DNA of 64,000 nucleotides from contig NZ_CP029608.1 in assembly GCF_003352185.1 (NCBI RefSeq), positions 5,808,501-5,872,500 of the forward strand, in the 5' to 3' direction. The first letter of the stretch is position 1; every line of letters starts with the position of its first letter. The position numbers and the translations under genes were made by a program. This DNA comes from Pseudomonas kribbensis (GTDB taxonomy: Bacteria > Pseudomonadota > Gammaproteobacteria > Pseudomonadales > Pseudomonadaceae). Of the stretch, positions 60,045 through 64,000 are shown in pieces. The notes under the pieces were generated by a model. The model saw only the letters and a list, made by a program, of their open reading frames with translations. It did not search any database and was not told where the DNA came from.

Positions 60045-61310
60045 ATGCTTGAACTTGTCGCCGCTTTCATCTGCCTCACCACCCTCCTCACTTTTGTGAA
60101 TTTCCGCTTCATCGGTTTGCCTCCGACCATCGGCGTGATGGTTACCGCACTGATGTTTTCCCTGTTGCTGCAAGGCCTGAGCCTGCTCGGCTACCCCGGC
60201 CTCGAAGAGCGCGTACAGCAACTGATCGGCCAGATCGACTTCGGTGATCTGCTGATGAACTGGATGCTGTCGTTCCTGCTGTTCGCCGGCGCCTTGCACG
60301 TCAACCTGAACGACCTGCGCAGCTATCGATGGCCCATCGGCCTGCTGGCGACCTTCGGTGTATTGATCGCCACCGCCGTGATCGGCAGCCTCGCCTACTA
60401 CATCTTCGCCCTGTTCGGCTGGCACGTGAGCTTCCTCTACTGCCTGTTGTTCGGCGCACTGATTTCCCCGACCGACCCGATCGCGGTGCTCGGCGTGTTG
60501 CGGACTGCCAACGCCTCGAAGCCGTTGAAGACCACCATCGTCGGCGAATCGCTGTTCAACGACGGCACTGCCGTGGTGGTGTTCACCGTGTTACTGGGCA
60601 TCGCGCAACTGGGCGAAACCCCGACCATCGGCGCCACCGCCATGCTGTTTGCCCACGAAGCCATCGGCGGCGTGCTGTTCGGCGGGTTGATCGGTTATCT
60701 GGTGTACCTGATGATCAAGAGCATCGAGCAGCACCAGATCGAAGTCATGCTGACCCTGGCGCTGGTCATCGGTGGCTCGGCGATGGCCACCGAGCTGCAC
60801 GTCTCGGCGCCGATTGCGATGGTGGTCGCCGGTCTGATCATCGGTAACCTCGGTCGCAACCTGGCGATGAACGACATGACGCGCAAATACCTGGACGGTT
60901 TCTGGGAGTTGCTCGACGACATGCTCAACGCCCTGCTGTTCGCGCTGATCGGCATGGAGCTGTTGCTGCTGCCGTTCAACTGGCTGCATGTAGCGGCGGC
61001 AAGCTTGCTGGCGCTGGCGATTCTGTTGTCGCGCCTGCTCACCGTGGCACCCGCCATCGTTCTGTTGCGGCGCTGGCGCACGGTGCCGCGCGGCACCATC
61101 CGCATCCTGACCTGGGGTGGTTTGCGCGGCGGGGTTTCGGTGGCGTTGGCCCTGGCCCTGCCATTGGGCCCGGAGCGCGATCTGCTGCTGAGCATCACCT
61201 ACATCGTGGTGCTGTCGTCGATCCTGCTGCAGGGTCTGACCATTGGCAAACTGGTCAAACATGCGACTCGCGACGAGCCGGCAACCGCTGCCGAGCCTGC
61301 GCACCACTGA
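60045..61310 (+). CDS. CPA1-type Na+(K+)/H+ antiporter
   Basis: 421 residues with about 12-13 membrane segments. Family motifs include FGALISPTDPIAVLG, VGESLFNDGTAVVVFTV and TWGGLRGGVSVALALALP, with an acidic pair in ESLFNDG for ion coupling. The ATG follows AAAGGA. Ion preference not predictable. Confidence 0.92.
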   Translation: MLELVAAFICLTTLLTFVNFRFIGLPPTIGVMVTALMFSLLLQGLSLLGYPGLEERVQQLIGQIDFGDLLMNWMLSFLLFAGALHVNLNDLRSYRWPIGLLATFGVLIATAVIGSLAYYIFALFGWHVSFLYCLLFGALISPTDPIAVLGVLRTANASKPLKTTIVGESLFNDGTAVVVFTVLLGIAQLGETPTIGATAMLFAHEAIGGVLFGGLIGYLVYLMIKSIEQHQIEVMLTLALVIGGSAMATELHVSAPIAMVVAGLIIGNLGRNLAMNDMTRKYLDGFWELLDDMLNALLFALIGMELLLLPFNWLHVAAASLLALAILLSRLLTVAPAIVLLRRWRTVPRGTIRILTWGGLRGGVSVALALALPLGPERDLLLSITYIVVLSSILLQGLTIGKLVKHATRDEPATAAEPAHH

Positions 61311-62198
61311 TCATTTCCTGATCCGCTGCGGGTCGGGCTTTTCCGCCTGATCCGCAGACTCCTTCGGTTTGCCGCTTTCGCTGCGGATCTGCGCATGGCT
61401 GATCAGGGCGAAGATAAAACTGCCGCCAATGATGTTCCCCGCCAGGGTCGGCCCGGCAAACACCGCCCAGAAATCACTCCACGGCAACTCGCCGGCAAAC
61501 ACCAGATACGACACTTCCGCCGAACCCACCACGATGTGCGTAAAGTCGCCCAGCGCCATGAGGTAGGTGATGAGGATGATGATCCACATCTTCGCGCTCT
61601 CCATGGACGGGATCATCCAGACCATGGTGGCGATCATCCAGCCGGAAACGATGCCCTTGGCGAACATCTGGCTCGTATGGTTTTCCATGACCTTGCGGCC
61701 GATTTCGAGGAAAGCGGCGTCGGTCTTGCTGTCGAAGATCGGCAGTTCGAGCATCACATACGCCACCAGAATCGTGCCGCACAGATTGCCGAACAGCACG
61801 ACTGTCCAGAGCCGTATCAGGCGGCCGAAGTTGCCGAGCGTCGGTTTGGTCATGACCGGCAGAACAGCGGTCAGGGTGTTTTCGGTGAACAACTGCTGGC
61901 GAGCGAGGATCACCGCGAGAAAACCGGCGCAGTAGCCGAAGCTGGCGATCACCTTGAACTCGTCGCCCTCGGGCAACCGGGAATTGAGCAGGCCCATGCC
62001 CATCAGCGACAGGCCCATGGTCAGCCCGGCTGCCAGCGCCGACCACCACAGCGCGGCGATGCTGCGCTCCAGTTCCTGGTCGCCCTGTTTGCGGATGATT
62101 TCATGCAGGACCGCCGCCCGGGGCGGCTGGTTTTTCTCGACTTCGTGTTGTTCCTTGGCCGAGAGGTCGGGGGTCTTGCCGTCTGTTGGCGTGGTCAT
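61311..62198 (-). CDS. Formate/nitrite-transporter-family protein (YfdC-like)
   Basis: 295 residues. An N-terminal hydrophilic stretch of ~45 residues is followed by six membrane helices of the FNT pentameric channel fold (AALAAGLTMGLSLMGMGLL, LFTENTLTAVLPVM, MALGDFTHIVVGSAEV, PTLAGNIIGGSFIFALISH). It is of the YfdC type, not FocA. Its stop abuts that of the antiporter gene with no gap. Substrate unknown. Confidence 0.88.
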   Translation of the reverse strand: MTTPTDGKTPDLSAKEQHEVEKNQPPRAAVLHEIIRKQGDQELERSIAALWWSALAAGLTMGLSLMGMGLLNSRLPEGDEFKVIASFGYCAGFLAVILARQQLFTENTLTAVLPVMTKPTLGNFGRLIRLWTVVLFGNLCGTILVAYVMLELPIFDSKTDAAFLEIGRKVMENHTSQMFAKGIVSGWMIATMVWMIPSMESAKMWIIILITYLMALGDFTHIVVGSAEVSYLVFAGELPWSDFWAVFAGPTLAGNIIGGSFIFALISHAQIRSESGKPKESADQAEKPDPQRIRK

Positions 62199-62271
62199 GG
62201 CGGGAAACCGGTGGCGGGGTCATAAAGCTACGACACGCGCCGCTCGGCTTCCGTTCTGTGGGGTGCGCCGA

Positions 62272-62679
62272 TTACTCGGTAACGGGCGTTTCATCCTTGA
62301 ACTGGTCTTTGACGTATTTGATTTCGGTCCGCCCGTGCGGCGCCGGCAGGCCGTCTTCGCCGAGGTTCACAAAAACCATCTTCTCGACGGTCAGGATGCT
62401 CTTGCGGGTGATCTTGTTGCGCACTTCACAGGTCAGGGTGATCGAGGTGCGGCCGAACTCGGTGGCGGTGATGCCCAGTTCGATGATGTCGCCCTGGCGC
62501 GAGGCGCTGACGAAGTTGATCTCGGAAATATACTTGGTCACCACGCGCTGGTTGCCCAGTTGAACGATGGCGTAGATCGCCGCCTCTTCGTCGATCCAGC
62601 GCAGCAGGCTGCCGCCGAACAGGGTGCCGTTGGGGTTGAGGTCTTCGGGTTTTACCCACTTGCGGGTGTGGAAATTCAT
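62272..62679 (-). CDS. Hotdog-fold acyl-CoA thioesterase (YciA type)
   Basis: 135 residues: MNFHTRKWVKPEDLNPNGTLFGGSLLRWIDEEAAIYA with the YciA-like Asn-Gly/Asp segment. The ATG at 62679 has AGGAG 5 nt upstream; a GTG two codons earlier abuts the ribosome site. Substrate range unknown. Confidence 0.88.
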   Translation of the reverse strand: MNFHTRKWVKPEDLNPNGTLFGGSLLRWIDEEAAIYAIVQLGNQRVVTKYISEINFVSASRQGDIIELGITATEFGRTSITLTCEVRNKITRKSILTVEKMVFVNLGEDGLPAPHGRTEIKYVKDQFKDETPVTE

Positions 62680-62798
62680 CTTCACTCCTGAGCGTCTTGC
62701 CGAATGATGGGGCCATCTTGGCAGACTGAGCGGTCATGCTCCATGAGGCTTCTACTATGGTCGCTATTAATGATCTTCATCTGGCCGACAGAAACCCT

Positions 62799-62826
62799 TT
62801 GGAAGATCAGTCTAGACGGCTATAAT
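62799..62826 (+). promoter_or_regulatory. Sigma70-type promoter of ahcY
   Basis: TTGGAA (62799-62804) and a perfect TATAAT (62821-62826) are 16 bp apart, so transcription should begin near 62833. Confidence 0.7.
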
Positions 62827-62838
62827 CGCCCCCGTTTC

Positions 62839-62868
62839 AAAACGGTAACCTTCACTTGGTACCGTTTT
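62839..62868 (+). other. Extra leader hairpin before the SAH riboswitch
   Basis: AAAACGGTA (62839-62847) pairs with TACCGTTTT (62860-62868), extended by CC/GG inside. It lies close to the predicted 5' end and ends in TTTTCCC. Confidence 0.65.
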
Positions 62869-62879
62869 CCCGCCACCTG

Positions 62880-64000
<1,121 letters not shown>

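Overview
The window looks like chromosomal DNA of a fluorescent Pseudomonas (P. fluorescens group). The evidence is GC-rich coding sequence, several REPIN-type inverted pairs built on a GTGGGAGCGAGC...GCTCGC core, and gene blocks that match remembered P. aeruginosa PAO1 order (PA5372-PA5401 on the left, PA0541-PA0555 on the right). No rRNA, tRNA, insertion sequence, prophage or CRISPR array was seen. Names come from reading the translated sequences; no database search was run.

Left third (1-28.8 kb): a quaternary-ammonium catabolism island. Reading leftwards, a non-canonical M19 dipeptidase, a DUF5943 protein, dgcA, dgcB, etfA and etfB form the dimethylglycine demethylation operon. Rightwards come an LprI-like protein, a DUF3010 protein, cdhR, the carnitine operon (caiX, cdhC, cdhA, cdhB, a gamma-butyrobetaine hydroxylase), a small conserved protein, gbdR, a serine deaminase (sdaB), the choX-cbcW-cbcV ABC transporter, betT and betI-betB-betA. 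Together they import choline, betaine and carnitine, oxidise choline to betaine, convert carnitine to betaine, demethylate dimethylglycine and turn serine into pyruvate. Betaine demethylase and sarcosine oxidase genes are not in the window.

Middle (29-45.6 kb): single genes and small groups. These are a second TldD/TldE-like pair, an MFS exporter, dbpA, a YhiN-type flavoprotein, a YccS-type FUSC protein, an orphan solute-binding protein, elaA, a small winged-helix protein, a YgjP-like metallopeptidase, a REC-PAS-GGDEF-EAL protein and a PL7 alginate lyase. They are followed by a DUF6124 gene with an elaborate structured leader and two small orphan XRE regulators with perfect palindromes.

Right third (45.7-64 kb): central carbon and methyl-cycle genes. 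fba, two small lipoproteins, pgk, epd and tkt run leftwards. A SahR-like ArsR/methyltransferase regulator and metK run rightwards, followed by ligB, a DUF1090 protein, a cytochrome c', mltA, MAPEG, EamA, a Na+/H+ antiporter, a formate/nitrite-type transporter and an acyl-CoA thioesterase. ahcY with its SAH riboswitch runs off the right edge.

The strongest unexplained signals are: (i) four tandem ~150-182-bp units at the left edge, each with a perfect DnaA box, plus three more perfect boxes inside etfB/etfA; (ii) the DUF6124 leader, where two hairpin loops carry the same octamer, its complement lies between them, and the Shine-Dalgarno is in a hairpin; (iii) 21-bp-period direct repeats in the caiX and choX promoter regions that look like AraC-family operators; (iv) metal- or cluster-ligand substitutions in the M19 dipeptidase, DgcA and the EAL domain.
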